A stretch of 64,000 nt of DNA from Neodontobutis hainanensis (lineage: Eukaryota; Chordata; Actinopteri; Gobiiformes; Odontobutidae), in contig JALDNG010000006.1 of NCBI GenBank assembly GCA_024349245.1, positions 6,321,501 through 6,385,500 on the forward strand, read 5' to 3'. Positions 1 through 24,930 of this stretch are shown here, piece by piece. How positions within the stretch are numbered: position 1 is the stretch's first letter; the number at the start of each line of letters is the position of its first letter. Both the position numbers and the translations under genes were made by a program. Under the pieces are notes generated by a model. The model ran no database searches and was not told where the DNA came from. It saw only the letters and a program-made list of their open reading frames with translations.

Positions 1-3000
1 TCAGAATACTAGAATAGTATTTTACTTTGAAGGAAAGTTTGTATTATTTAAGGAACTAATAATTAAATACTTATTGTTGAGGAATTGAAGTTTTGGCCAC
101 CCTTAAAAAATATTTTGCATTTATGATTGTTAAAATGTGTTACTCACAGTAAATAGATAAGCATTCATGCACATACACTACATTACTAAGTAATCAACAA
201 TCAATCAACAACATATTTTTACAGGGCTAAACAGATTCTGAAAAACACTCTTTGGTCTATAAAGGTTTAGCCATTATTTGCTGGGATATCCCATGCATAA
301 GTCATTATTCAAGAGCAAACTGTTTTAATAAGCTTACTCATCAGTATTAAGTCCTTGTGCCTTGTTTTTTGAATGCAAGTTAGTTTAAAGTTTGTTCCAT
401 TCATGTTACACTATTTGCATTGGGACAAATGTTTACCAGGTTGATCTGTTATTGTGTTATGTATGCCAAGCAATGGTATTTAATTTATTGTTCTAATGTT
501 TTATTTGAGCCTTAACTACTGTAATAGGAAGCCTTGTAAGAACTCTTGTCCTCAAATAGTACAGTATAGTAAACAGTTATGTAACTGTAAATAGCACACA
601 TTGTGGATGTGCTCCCAGTCATGTTCAGCGTGTGGTTATATTAAAACATAATCTGGAGTCTAGGAGGAGCACACACAATGTGCCATAGTGTTCATTATCA
701 CAATTACAAATCTGCTGGTATTGAGTAAGGCCTTTTCTCTGTGTTTTATTTGAATCTTGAATGGATAAAATGTGTTCATTTGGAGGCACTGACAATAAGA
801 GGTGGCTGTAGTGTCTCTGTTTTTTTACACCTTGTTGTGTAAGAGGTGTGATTTGCACCTTTACTTGTTTGTGCACACAATTCAAATAAATGCACATTGC
901 TTACTTTACTGTAAAACAATTTGGAAACAGAACATTAATAAAGGTTGTTTTCTGTATTTTGGTCAACATGGCTGTATTTTTCCCCTGTCCTCTCAACATT
1001 CAAGATTTGCTCAAAGTGTACAGATGAATGCCCTTATGGATTTCTGTCTTCTTTAAAATCAGAGCTGCAGAAGAAAATTGAGCAAATGCCAAGCACAATG
1101 TTCTGTCTAAAGTTCATGAAGCTAGTCCTTGGTCTGTTGAGTCTGGTGTCTGGTTGGACTGGAGTGTGATTTTATTAATTTCAGATGAACTCCCTGCTGG
1201 GTTCATGTGCAAACAGTTCCTCTTCAGTGCAGGTGGGACCTCCCATAGGCCATACTATTTCAATTATGTCCTCTTGAGTTTTAATCTATGGTACTGTTCT
1301 GGTTGGTCCTGCACAACATCATTGAACATAATGTGTCAACACATTCTAAATAAGATTTTAATTTTAAATGAATTTTCTTATTCTACATCTGTGGCTTTCT
1401 GGAACACAAAAGAGGTGAATGTACAGTATTTTTCACTCTTTTGTCCTTTGGTTACATAAGGGAATGTTTTTTTGTTCACATAAGATTCAAAAACAGTAAC
1501 TCTTTGTAACTCTCTAACACTCCACGCTGTGGTGAGACTAACTTACAGTTGAAAGGTCTGATGCAATTGTAGTGGGGGTGTTAGTATTATGGTAATAAGT
1601 ACTTTTGGCTGATGTGTAGGATTATGTCAGATACATGCTTTTGCTAAACTACAGGAGCATGCCTTTTCTCACAAAAAATAACTTGATTTAAAATGTAGAC
1701 ATCCAAGCTAGCTACTTTTATCCTGTGGACAACAAATGCTTTTTTGTAGCAAGAAATAAGCTCTGCTCTGAAGGAGTTTGTGTTTAGAATTAAGCTTTTA
1801 CTGCAATCTATCACAATTTGGTCCCTAAAGCTCCAGAATAACACCTACTGTTAGGATCATGAGCTTGGATTTTGTTTCCTGCCTGTGTTCATTATTTGCC
1901 TCAGTTTAATCGCAATCAGAGGCTCTTGAGGTGTTTCATTATAGTTGATGGGTGGATTTTTAACGGAAGCGAGGTCTTGTTGGGCCCTCTGACCTTGACC
2001 CAACCTTCTGCAAACATGCAAAGAGGGTATGTGCGTCAGTCATGAACCCCCCCCCCCAAGCACATGTCATGGTGTAGGACATGACAGCCACGCCTCCCCA
2101 GCCGACCTGATTAAGGTAAGTGTGGCTCTATTTTTATTCTTCTTCCCCAACATAAAGCCTTGTTTTACACAGAGTGTTTTATCATTTTAAAATGATTTTG
2201 AATTAGTGTTCACAGTCACAACTTCTTCTCACACATTCTCTGTTATTGCTTAAAGATATATGAAAGAAAATAGGAATATTTTAACCAAATGCATACTGTA
2301 GTCTATATTTTTTATAATTGTTCTTGTAAAAGAAGCATTTATGTGTTTTACATGTTTTATTGAACCTATTACTATGTCAAATGATTAAAGTATGAATAAA
2401 GGTCACTGGTAAAAAGCACTGCATCACTTTTTTACTTTTCTTGCCCGTTGTATCATTGCCTGTACAGTTATCTCTGTAAGGATTGAGTGAGTTTATCTAG
2501 TTTTGTTTGAAAGGTCTTTTGACAGTTGTTTGACAACCTTTAGATAAAAATAGTTGACTGAAATCATCTCAAAAGTAAATTTGAGACTCAGTTTTGTTGA
2601 AATCTTAACACCACAATCCTAGCTACAAAAATGTGATTATTTTAGAGGAGCCTTTTACTGAGCCTTTATGTAAGGTGTGATGAGTCGGCCATTAGATAAT
2701 GTAATAAAGCGCGAATCACTAGGTCAGCTGCAATGTCCTGACTTGGAGCCATAACTGTCACTTGTGATGAACTCCTTCTTCAATAGGTGTGCCATTGCTC
2801 TTTCATTTAATAAAGAGGCACTGGAAATGGCAAATCTGTCAAGGACGTTGCATAAACAGACTACAGCATTGACAGCCCTGACTTGTTTTGTATTCCCCTC
2901 TTGTTCCACATATGGTCCCACTGCCTTCCCTGATGAATGGACTTCCTGTTCAACACACAACACACATCCTTTGGCGCTGGTTCCAAAAATCTGTTGAAAA

Positions 3001-4285
3001 TCTGTGACACAGCAGTGGTTGTCATCACTGTTAACCTCACGGTGCAGCGTTTCAGAGGCGCTCAGCGGAATTCAGAACATTTTAATTTCAGTGTCATAGT
3101 AAAAGATGCTTGTCACCAACAAAAGAAAACAACCTTTTAAGCCAAACTGTGCTGTCATAAAAAAACTGTATCAAAATAGCACTTTGCCCTATTGTGTAAT
3201 GTGTTCTCTGTTTTGTACAGTGCAAGAACAGAGCTCTCAAATCAATACACCTCCCTCATATGCTGCTGGGAAAGTGCACACATTGGTCTTATTTTCACTT
3301 CAGGGTTCACTACAGAGGACTCTGTGAAGTGCTTTGTGAGAGCAACAGCATCACAACAATGGCACACTCTCTTTAGATGAGTAGCACACACCAGACAGCT
3401 GACCAACCCGTTTAATAATCTGTAGTTCATTTGCACTTTTAGGGATTATCTGTACTGAACCAACCTCTTCATATCAATCACTAAATGTACCGCAAGTAGG
3501 TCACAGATTTTTTGAAATAAAGGGTATAAGATATCAGGTAAAAACCTAACATTTATTTGAATATATATTCTCCCCTGGCTCTAAATAAATATAATATTAT
3601 TAACATACAAAATAAAATAATTCCACCAGTAGGTCAAGGTTTACGGAGAGGTGTTCCTAAGATGTTTATTTGTATTGTGTGATATACTGTACCTACTGTA
3701 CATTAATAAAAATCTTCTAAATACACTAAAGGTCCATCAAGGCCAAAATTTGTACACCTGCCCTGTACATTCTCCATTGCACAAAACATTAACATGGTTA
3801 TATGCACATACCTGAGCATAACTTAATAATGCAGGGTCTTCTACTGGGAATCCAGGTCAGATCCATGGAAAAGATACACAGCCTACATGTTAAATGCAAC
3901 ATTGCAGTATTGATTTAGCCTAAGCCTAATGCATTGCGGTGAGATAAAACTAGGCCCTGCAAATCTAAAGAGTGTAAGTGTATGACAGAAGGTTGTCCAT
4001 GTACAGGCAGGGTATAGGGTCAGTGGCCTCAGAGGGAGTCTGAGGTAAAGTCGACAATTTAAGGCATACAGATGGCCTAAAAAACAAAACCGCATAGTGT
4101 TGAAAGGGAACAGTGTTCACAGAAGAAGCCAGGTCCCCCATTTTTCTCAGTAACAGTGAGTGCAGTTCAGCCTCCAGAAGGAGCTCCAGGAGGAAGACCT
4201 GTGATCCGACCCGCGGCGCTCACTCGAACAAACACTCCATGTCCAGTGAGGATGAGGAGGGGTATGTTGCGGGGACGAGGCCTGA
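1..4285. other. AT-rich non-coding region, no gene recognised
   Basis: No reading frame here resembles a known protein and no chain of in-phase exons could be built. The part next to 4285 is probably the 3' UTR of inafm2, which runs on the minus strand; candidate minus-strand poly(A) signals (TTTATT on the plus strand) lie at about 3665 and 3552-3557. A run of C residues sits at about 2048-2058. The left part could hold UTR or intron of an unseen neighbour; I cannot tell. Confidence 0.5.
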
Positions 4286-4882
4286 TCAGCCTCCTCTTGT
4301 GGCAGATGTTGGAGGAGCAGAAGATGCATCTGGAGTCGCCTGCTCGGGCTCGTCCTTATTGACGTCGCTAGGTCTCCGTGTCTGCTGCTCCTCGGGGTAA
4401 TGGCTCACACCAGGATGCGTGCCACTACCTAAAGTCCCCGCTGTTGTCTGGCCATGGGAGGACGCGAACAGTCCTTCCTCCAGTTGGGGGTCCGCGGTTT
4501 GAGCCACTCTTTCGGCCCTGTCGTCCCACTGAAACGCGTGGTTGTGCGTGACTGTGCCCTGCCTGCTGAGGTTCAGGGACAGTCCCGTCTGAGTAGAGTT
4601 CCAGTCCGACACGTTGCTGCTCGTTGACAGGTTTGTTGTAATGTTTGCGCTGACGATGACCAACTCTGGCGCCCCTTGCTTCGAGCTGGTCGGCTTCCAG
4701 ATCAAACTGTAGTAAATGGCCAGGATAATGGCTGCTAAGGACACGGATAGCACATAAGCAAAAACAGTGGCTAATCTCACCCACTTCTTGTTTGTCTTGG
4801 CTGCCATCTTAGCCTTTTTATCCCCCGTGTAGGTGGCAGGTTTGCCCCTCTCCATATTGGGCATGAAGTCCCGCTCTCTCAT
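4286..4882 (-). CDS. inafm2: InaF-motif-containing protein 2 (single-pass membrane protein)
   Basis: Single-exon gene of 198 residues. The start at 4882 (MRERDF) is chosen because vertebrate INAFM proteins begin M-K/R-E-R; an in-frame upstream ATG at 4915 would add 11 residues. Residues about 11-36 hold the family signature (RGKPATYTGDKKAKMAAKTN), followed directly by a hydrophobic segment at 37-58 and the aromatic YYSLIW end of the motif. The C-terminal tail is low complexity and carries five N-glycosylation sequons (NIT, NLS, NVS, NST, NLS), so it probably faces the lumen or exterior. The motif is named after Drosophila InaF, an accessory factor for TRP channels; the vertebrate role is not settled. 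Position next to plcb2 matches human INAFM2-PLCB2, which favours INAFM2 over INAFM1. Confidence 0.9.
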   Translation of the reverse strand: MRERDFMPNMERGKPATYTGDKKAKMAAKTNKKWVRLATVFAYVLSVSLAAIILAIYYSLIWKPTSSKQGAPELVIVSANITTNLSTSSNVSDWNSTQTGLSLNLSRQGTVTHNHAFQWDDRAERVAQTADPQLEEGLFASSHGQTTAGTLGSGTHPGVSHYPEEQQTRRPSDVNKDEPEQATPDASSAPPTSATRGG

Positions 4883-5732
4883 GTTGCCCCTGTTTTTCCC
4901 TCGATGCTCCACCACCCCCTCCGTCTTGAAAGCTTCTTGTTATCCACAGTCCAAGAGAATACAGGCAGCTGGGGGCCACGGGAGAGAGATGCAGGGCCAC
5001 CTCGAACGCGTCCTCAGCACAGGACTGTTTCACAACTACAGCGATCCCCTGTCATTCATTTGATCCTCAGTGCGCTGCGCTTCACATTCAGCAGCCAGTG
5101 CAGCACTGCGTTTCATAATGGACATCAAGCATCCACATCGTCTCAGCATCCGACAGCGGCAGGACAAATGTCTAAACCAAACGACATTTCCGAAGAACAG
5201 CTGACTGCGTAGGCCCAAGGCGTATCCGCAACATGCGGTGATCTCATTTATTAAAGCGATTCGGTGAAATCATACGGTCCACTACTGTCTGTTTTGCCCA
5301 CTAAATGAAGGTGGCTGGCTCAGCTAAAAATACTGGAGAGGGGGCGGGCGGTGGCTCTTAAAGAAGCAGCAGCTGCAGCAGGCCCTCAACAAACTCCCCC
5401 CAAAGCATCACACAAATCAGTTCAAAAAGCGTGCCACAAAGACGTGTGGATTTTAAACTATTTCGAAGTAGTAATCTAGGAGAAACATGCATTTGCTGTA
5501 TATTGAGGGGTCTTTTTGCATTTACTTTATCACTGTCCCATTCCAAGTAGCGTTGATTATGGTTTAGGTACATTTATCTAGCCTACTATATCATATTTGG
5601 ATTAAACTGAAATGGTCTCATAGCTGTAGGATCCTTAGTGGCTTTTTCTCCACTATTAAGGTCATATCATTTTGTAAAGTATCTTGAGCCAGGACTTAGG
5701 TCTTGAGCACTGACTGAAAGATTTGTCTAGAG
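4883..5732. other. inafm2 upstream / promoter region
   Basis: About 850 bases between inafm2 and the hAT-like repeat. The part just upstream of the gene (about 4900-5250) is visibly richer in G, C and CpG than the surroundings, which suggests the inafm2 5' UTR and a CpG-type promoter. No TATA box was identified and the transcription start is unknown. Confidence 0.4.
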
Positions 5733-6459
5733 CAGGGGTGGGCAAACTGAGGCCCAGGGGCCACATGCGGCCCGTTGCGTAATTTAATCTGGCGTATATT
5801 TTCCCCTTTCCTTCATTCTGCTGTGATGAGTTGATTCCACTACAACATGCTCCAAAAGGGAACCTTTCCTAAAGCAAGCAACTGTACTCTCAGCAAGAGA
5901 TAGTTTTAACTGGTTTTAGAACAAATTGTAAAGAGTGGCTCTGAAACTGAGGAGGGTGCAGCTGTGACTGTGATGTTCAATATACTGAGTTTATTGCACA
6001 TATTATTTTGCCTGTAGTTCAAACTCTAAATTATAGGCAAAAGAAATGTGTTTTTATTGAGCATAAGTAAGTTTTACGTGTTGGCCCGGCCCTCCACACG
6101 GCGGAGCAGTCGCTCAGAGGTACAGCGGTCATCCTATAACCAGAAGGTTGGAGGTTTAATTTCCGCTTTTCGCACAGTTTATACAGTCGTTGTGCCCTTG
6201 AGCAAGACACTTAACCCACTTTGCCTCCAGTGTCTTTGGCTCTGCTGTATGAATGTGTGAGTATGTTTAGAGGTCGGATAGTCTTTAGGCACTAAAATGG
6301 CTGCCATGACTCCACCTTCAGTGTGTGACTGTGGAGTGAGTGAAAATGGACTCTGTAATGCGCTTTGAGAGCCCTGAAAAGTGCTATACAAAACCCATCC
6401 ATTATTAAGAGTCCCATGTTCTAACGTGGCCCTTGAGGAAAAATAATTGCCCACTGCTG
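5733..6459. mobile_element. hAT-like non-autonomous DNA transposon with 8-bp target duplication
   Basis: The left end starts CAGGGGTGGGCAAACT and the right end, read inverted, starts CAGCAGTGGGCAATTA. Both ends then contain a GGCCAC block, giving imperfect terminal inverted repeats of the hAT type (CAG-start). The flanks form an 8-bp duplication with one mismatch: GTCTAGAG at 5725-5732 and GCCTAGAG at 6460-6467, the target-site length expected of hAT elements. There is no transposase ORF. The right half is occupied by a tRNA-derived SINE, so this is a nested insertion or a SINE carried as cargo. Confidence 0.7.
6085..6410 (+). repeat. tRNA-derived SINE nested in the hAT-like element
   Basis: The head resembles a tRNA gene with RNA polymerase III boxes: an A-box-like stretch (AGGTACAGCGG) near 6118 and a B-box-like stretch (GGTTGGAGGTTTAATTTCC) near 6145. 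A body follows with TTGAGCAAGACACTTAACCC and GCGCTTTGAGAGCCCTGAAA, ending ACAAAACCCATCCATTATTA. This head-body-tail layout is very common in teleost genomes. Exact ends and a target duplication could not be fixed. It is not a functional tRNA, since it cannot fold into a full cloverleaf. Confidence 0.65.
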
Positions 6460-6467
6460 GCCTAGAG

Positions 6468-7346
6468 TATGTAGGTTTTTCAGTTGTTCTGCCCACAATT
6501 GCAGTATGCATTTAAGATGCCCACCAGATTTTTCTTTCTTTCATTAGCTCAAAATTAATAGACACAATACCAACGCTATCTTGATCAGACATTAGATAGC
6601 ATATCTCAATTAGTTCTAGCCTCAAACAAACAAACAAACAAAAAAAAAACATTAACAATGCAAACCACAACATACAATAAAAAAGTAATTACATTACAAT
6701 GTCAGTATTCTGCTTTGAAGCCTTGTTTAAATGATATCCAAATGTTGATGCAACAGTCAGTGATGTGCACTGAGTAATAAATCTCAACATTCTAACAACG
6801 AACAGATGCTTGTGGCTCAATTTAATGAAGTCAAGCTAATAAATCTTATTTTGTCTGCATCAAAGATAATGGAGCTGACTTTAGATTGTGTTATGTACAG
6901 TATGTCCCAGACATTGCCACACAGTCACCTTAATGTTTGCAGATGCTCGGTTGTCATGGAGACGCTGATGACCAAAAACCCAAAAAAAGATTTAACTTAT
7001 ATTATTATAAGGATATATCTTTGTATGTGGTGCAAAATGATAGCAGACACACAAATCCACCTAAAAATAAAACTATGTTCAATTAAAAAAACTTATAAGA
7101 CGCAGCGCAGAAAATTAACTAATCACAGCTCTTCTAGACTCCTGCATTTACCTGTAGTCATGTGACTTGTATACTTTGTGAGATTCATTTGCAAGGCATA
7201 TTTGTCTGGGTGCGTCCTGAGAACTCGTAGACTTTGTTGGATGATGTCTTTGACTACAGACAGACTGGGAGTAAAGGCAGTGGTTCCAATTATGGTCTGT
7301 ACTTTATAATAGTTTGTAACACTACAACAAAGCATCCTTTGGCAAA
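6468..7346 (+). other. spacer upstream of plcb2
   Basis: About 880 AT-rich bases between the hAT-like element and the plcb2 start codon. They should hold the plcb2 promoter and 5' UTR, but no TATA box or upstream exon could be supported. Confidence 0.35.
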
Positions 7347-20323
<12,977 letters not shown>

Positions 20324-20719
20324 TCTGTCATCTCTTGTGAGAGCGTTACTCACTGTTCTTTTATCCTTTGTTAACCTCTTATGTAACCAGCAAGATGAGA
20401 TGAATGTTTTACAAGCAGAGTACCATTGTCCAATTATGGAAATTAGTACGCAATTTGATATTAGAATTCATAGTAGAGTCTTTGTCTGACATTTGTATCT
20501 TTATAGTATGGATGACATTTTAGAGGAGAATATTAAAATTACGTAGCAAATGACCCCATTGCATATACATTCCACTCAGATTGAGCTATCATCACACCAA
20601 ACTGGAAGTGACAGGCAGACATTTACTGTTAAGAGTTGCCTTAATATTTAAATGTTCCATATTCTTATTATATTTAGGTAGGTGTGATGTGTTAATTTAC
20701 TAACAGCATCTTAGTGAAT

Positions 20720-20725
20720 AATAAA
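20720..20725 (+). promoter_or_regulatory. candidate plcb2 poly(A) signal
   Basis: AATAAA about 400 bases after the plcb2 stop codon; the first canonical hexamer noticed downstream. It would give a 3' UTR of about 0.4 kb. Confidence 0.45.
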
Positions 20726-20859
20726 GAGATTTACCAGAACATGAAACAGTGACAAGTTTAACAGCAACTGTAAATTCTCCTAAATCAGCAGAATATGAAT
20801 CATTGGTGTGTTTTCAGGTGCAATTGAAGCCCATGCACTTAAGAAACAGTTATAAAATG

Positions 20860-21267
20860 TTAGGTTGATATACACTCACCTAAAGGATTAATAGGAACAC
20901 CATACTTTTTCCTATTTGTAGTGAAGATGAGTGGTACCCAGTGGGGTCTTCTGCTGTTGTAGCCCATCCGCCTCAAGGTTGTGCGTGTTGTGGCTTCACA
21001 AATGCTTTGCTGCATACCTCGGTTGTAACAAGTGGTTATTTCAGTCAAAGTTGCTCTTCTATCAGCTTGAATCAGTCGGCCCATTCTCCTCTGACCTCTA
21101 GCATCAACAAGGCATTTTCGCCCACAGGACTGCCGCACACTGGATGTTTTTCCCTTTTCACACCAGTCTTTGTAAACCCTAGAAATGGTTGTGCGTGAAA
21201 ATCCCAGTAACTGAGCAGATTGTGAAATACTCAGACCGGCCCGTCTGGCACCAACAACCATGCTCAA
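20860..21267 (-). pseudogene. truncated Tc1-like transposase (N-terminal DNA-binding half)
   Basis: A 135-residue frame reads through the paired helix-turn-helix region (LSISQSAQLLGFSRTTISRV; later RRMGYNSRRPHWVPL) and then runs out through the terminal repeat. The DD-E/D catalytic core is absent, so it cannot be an active transposase. A remnant DNA-binding peptide is possible but there is no evidence that it is expressed. Confidence 0.85.
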
Positions 21268-21422
21268 AATTGCTTAAATGACCTTTCTTTCCCATTCTGA
21301 CATTCAGTTTGGAGTTCAGGAGTTTGTCTTGACCAGGACCACACCCATGTGATTGGTTGATTAGATTCTTGCATTAATGAGAAATTGAAAAGGTGTTCCT
21401 AATAATCTTTTAGGTGAGTGTA
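20871..21422 (-). mobile_element. Tc1-like element, internal deletion derivative
   Basis: Ends are terminal inverted repeats of about 30 bases (TACACTCACCTAAAGGATTA at the left; the inverse with few mismatches at the right), with TA at the junctions. The 552-base length is far below the 1.3-1.6 kb of an intact Tc1 element. The minus strand encodes the start of a Tc1 transposase, so the middle and catalytic part have been lost. Confidence 0.85.
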
Positions 21423-23984
21423 AGGAACGACCCATTCAGTGTGGCTGATTGGAGTTTCTTGTAATTGTGCTGAATAAACTTTACTCATCTACATGTGGTA
21501 TTTTTCAGTTGTGCATGTACTTATTTTTCTATATTTAAAGGTTATGATTAAAAGTACTAAACAAATTGCTGACAAAATGTTAAGCAGGAGGCACTTTACG
21601 GATCATTCTGACATAAGTGCCAATATGTTATAGCTCAGAAGCTTAATTAAAGATTCATAAACGGTAAATTAAATAATAGAGGCTGTGCACATTGTGGGAA
21701 ACATATCTCTTCAATTAAACAGATGCCGACGTTTCTTAATGAGCCGTTTGCTTTGACTCATCAAGTCATGTCAATCTGTCCGCTTCTCCCGATGTCCAGG
21801 GTGGTGTGACACCCTGCGTCTAAATCAAATGACATTAGTAGCATTTTAAAAAATCTGGACAGGCCGAGTCTGGGGGAGGCAGCTTGTGCCTGAGAGTCCC
21901 GCCACCTCATGCACAACACAGATGAACTGCGAGCTACGAAGTGTGAACGCAGTCAGCCTTGAATCACTGGGCTCATGGTCTTATATAAGACAACAACGAA
22001 GACTCTCAGACCAGCTGGAGAGGGATGGCCTGAGCTGGATCTTGAACCACCTGGCAACACTTTGAATGCTTGCTAAGCAGAAGAGGTGAAAGATGTGTTT
22101 TTTTATTAATAAATTTGCAGTACATGTTCATGCGGAAAGACACAATACACAATTTACAGCCTACACACAATCCAATGAATAAACTCAGTGCTGTTCAATC
22201 TTAGATTGCTTTATATTAATAGTATACAGAATAATTTCAATGACTACTTAATTTTAAAGTTCTTTTAAGTACATGTAATGGGTACGCCTCCCACCTCTGC
22301 CATTACTCCTCAATGCAATTGACTTAATATAATCAAACATGCACAGTGAACAGCTTTCTTCTATTTCCTTGTGAGCTTTCTGTGTAGAAGACAAGTGTCA
22401 TGCTCTTTAGTCCGTCTTGGCTTGAAGTAGATGGCATCCTGGATGAATTTTAAGCACCCACACCACCCACATATGCACCACCTGCTCAGCCTGCACACTC
22501 ACAAGCTTCATGTATGCGTCTCTGACAGTAAATCATTCTGTGACCTGATATTGAGGTAAAAAAAAAAGCCATAGATTTGCATAAGGTTTAATGATTCTAT
22601 GCTATATGAGGTTTTTACTGTTTCCCCTGGACACCTTTGCCCTCCATTATATCATAGTTATAACCATTGAGAGTAAAATGACGTAACATAACCTATTGAG
22701 TATTCCAGTGGGCCGTATTTCATCTCAAGTACAAGTGTCTGACAGCCACCTATGCAGATGCAAATGCATATGCTTAACACTGAAACACAGACATATACAA
22801 CTACACTATAGCACATTAGGGACAGACAGCACTCATTTGCCAATTAGTTATGAAACAAACTGCTTTATCACACTGTTTGATGATCTGCAGCCTGTTGCCT
22901 GGCGATATCTCCATCTCAGCCTTCACCTGTCAGGGATGAGAGCGTCTGGCTTGATATGATTTAGAAGCTGACAATGAACATAGGGATACAAACGCTATAC
23001 TAACACTTGCAGCGGTCTTGGTTGTTATGTAAAAGGCACCTCAAAAAAATTGCAAATATCAAAACACTAACCATTGCTACAGTCATATAAAAGTAAAAAG
23101 TTAAATGTGGCTTTGGTTTGACAAAAAGAAAATGTTCTAATACTAAATTTAAAAAAAGGGCATTTAGTAATTTATAATCAGCATTTGTAGAAAGTTTTTG
23201 TTTTCTTAAAATCACAAATAGAAATGCTTGTCCTTTACATTGTAACTTGTGTGCCAAGTACAGTGGAGTATGGAACATGCTCATGATAACCTTCTGTTGT
23301 GCACTTAAGGCAGGTGAGTCACCATGTGCCCTTTTCAGCTCTAAAAGGAACCATTTTTAAATGCACACTTTTATTCCAGTCTAAAATTACTGTACTGCAT
23401 GCAAGGAGAAAACAACAGAAGAGATGTAAAAAGTAAAATTAAACCTGATAATGCATTTGATAAGCCATAGACCCTCCTATTTGTTCCCTCCTTTGTAGAT
23501 GTCACTTTCCTGGCAAAGTGTGGCCATTGAACATATAGATTTGTTATCCATTTGTACGATTTATTGAGCTGTCAGAGGTGAGCGTGCCTGCAAGGACACA
23601 AATTGCAGCTGTCACTTGGGAGATGGAAAAGGTGCTCTCTGGCTGTCCATTTCTTCGGCAACATAATAGGGAAGAAATTTCCATCATAGCTAATAAATTA
23701 GAAGAGGTACATTGAAGGGTAAAACAGCACTTATCAGTATGCATAATGGATATTTTCTAATGTAAAAAATAAATAAGTTGGATAACTGGAACATCTATAT
23801 TCTATGTTAGGAGAAATCAAGAGTGGCATTTCTAATGTACATGCTTTACCATTGACATTATTAAATGAGTAATTATTCAGCAGCAGTATGATAGTAGGCA
23901 GTGCCCTAGTCCTGCTTTGGGCGAAAACACATTCATTCACTAGGGTAACTTTCAGAGTTGCCAAATGACCTATACATGCATGTA
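21423..23984. other. intergenic DNA, no gene recognised
   Basis: About 2.5 kb between two Tc1-like remnants. Small frames exist but none has family resemblance or exon structure. No clear repeat ends were seen. Confidence 0.45.
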
Positions 23985-24070
23985 TTTGGGCAGTGTGAGG
24001 AAGCAGGAGTACCTGGAGAGAACCCACGGTCACACAGGGAGCACATGCAGACTCCTCAAAGAAAGATTTT
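23985..24070 (-). repeat. SINE-body fragment
   Basis: The stretch GAGAGAACCCACGGTCACAC followed by AGGGAGCACATGCAGACTCC is the reverse complement of the body of the SINE-like element at 60662-60937. It abuts the 5'-truncated Tc1 element that follows, so it is either an older insertion or a breakpoint partner. Confidence 0.6.
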
Positions 24071-24074
24071 GGTC

Positions 24075-24930
24075 CAATAAAGAGAAAATGTCAGATAACG
24101 GCAGTTGTGTGGACAAAAAGGCCTTGTTGATGTCAAAGGTTAGAGGAGATTGAGCAGAGTGGTTAGAGATGATAGAAAGGAAACTGTAACTCAAATAACC
24201 ACTTGTTACAACCAAGGTCTGCAGAGTCCCATCTCTGAACACACAACACGTGGAACCCTGAAGCACATGGGCTACAGCAGCAGAAGACCACACTGGGTGC
24301 CACTCCTGTCAGCTAAGAACAGGAAATGGAATCTACAATTTCCACAGGCTTACCATAATTGGACAATAGAAGGTAGAAAAAAAGCATTTCTTGGTCTGAT
24401 GAGTCTCAATCTGATGAGCGACATTCAAATGGTAGGGTCAGAATTCAGCGTAAAGAACATGAAAGCATGGATCCATCCTGCCTTTTATCAACGGTTCATG
24501 CTGGTGGTCTAATGGTGTGGGGGGTATTTCTTGGCATACTTTGGCACACGCCTACCTGAGATTTGTTGCTGTCCCTCCCTTTATGACTACTGTACACATC
24601 TTATGATGGCTACTTCCAGCAGAATAATGCACCATGACACAAAGCTCAGACTGGTTTCTAGAACATGACAATGAGTTCACTTTACTCAAATGGCCATCAC
24701 AGTCGCCAGATCTCAATCCAAATGAGATCACCTTTGGGATGAGGTGGAACGTGAGAGTCACATCATGAAAGAATCTGTAGCAACTGCGTGATGCTATCAG
24801 GTCAATAAGGACCAGAATCTCTGAGGAATGTTTCCAAGACTTTGTTGAATCTTTGCCACGACAAACAACGGCAGTTCTGAAGGCCTCGTACTAACAAGGT
24901 GTACCTAATAAAGTTGCTGGTGAGTGCATA
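24075..24930 (+). mobile_element. 5'-truncated Tc1-like element with dead transposase
   Basis: The plus strand contains a decayed Tc1 transposase in several frames. Recognisable blocks are VTQITTCYNQGLQSPISEHT, HMGYSSRRPHWVPLLSAKNR, and the nucleotide block for 'EHDNEF..LKWP..SPDLNP' near 24660-24720. It ends with a Tc1-type right terminus (AAGGTGTACCTAATAAAGTT...GGTGAGTGCA). The left terminus and first part of the coding region are missing, and stop codons and frameshifts break the rest. Confidence 0.85.

Noticed and set aside
4883..4915. Upstream in-frame start of inafm2 (MVEHRGKNRGN)
   Set aside because: The family start M-K/R-E-R fits the internal ATG at 4882 better.
6100..6170. A tRNA gene
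   Set aside because: Promoter boxes are present but no full cloverleaf; the body and tail identify a SINE. The same applies at 46313 and 60662.
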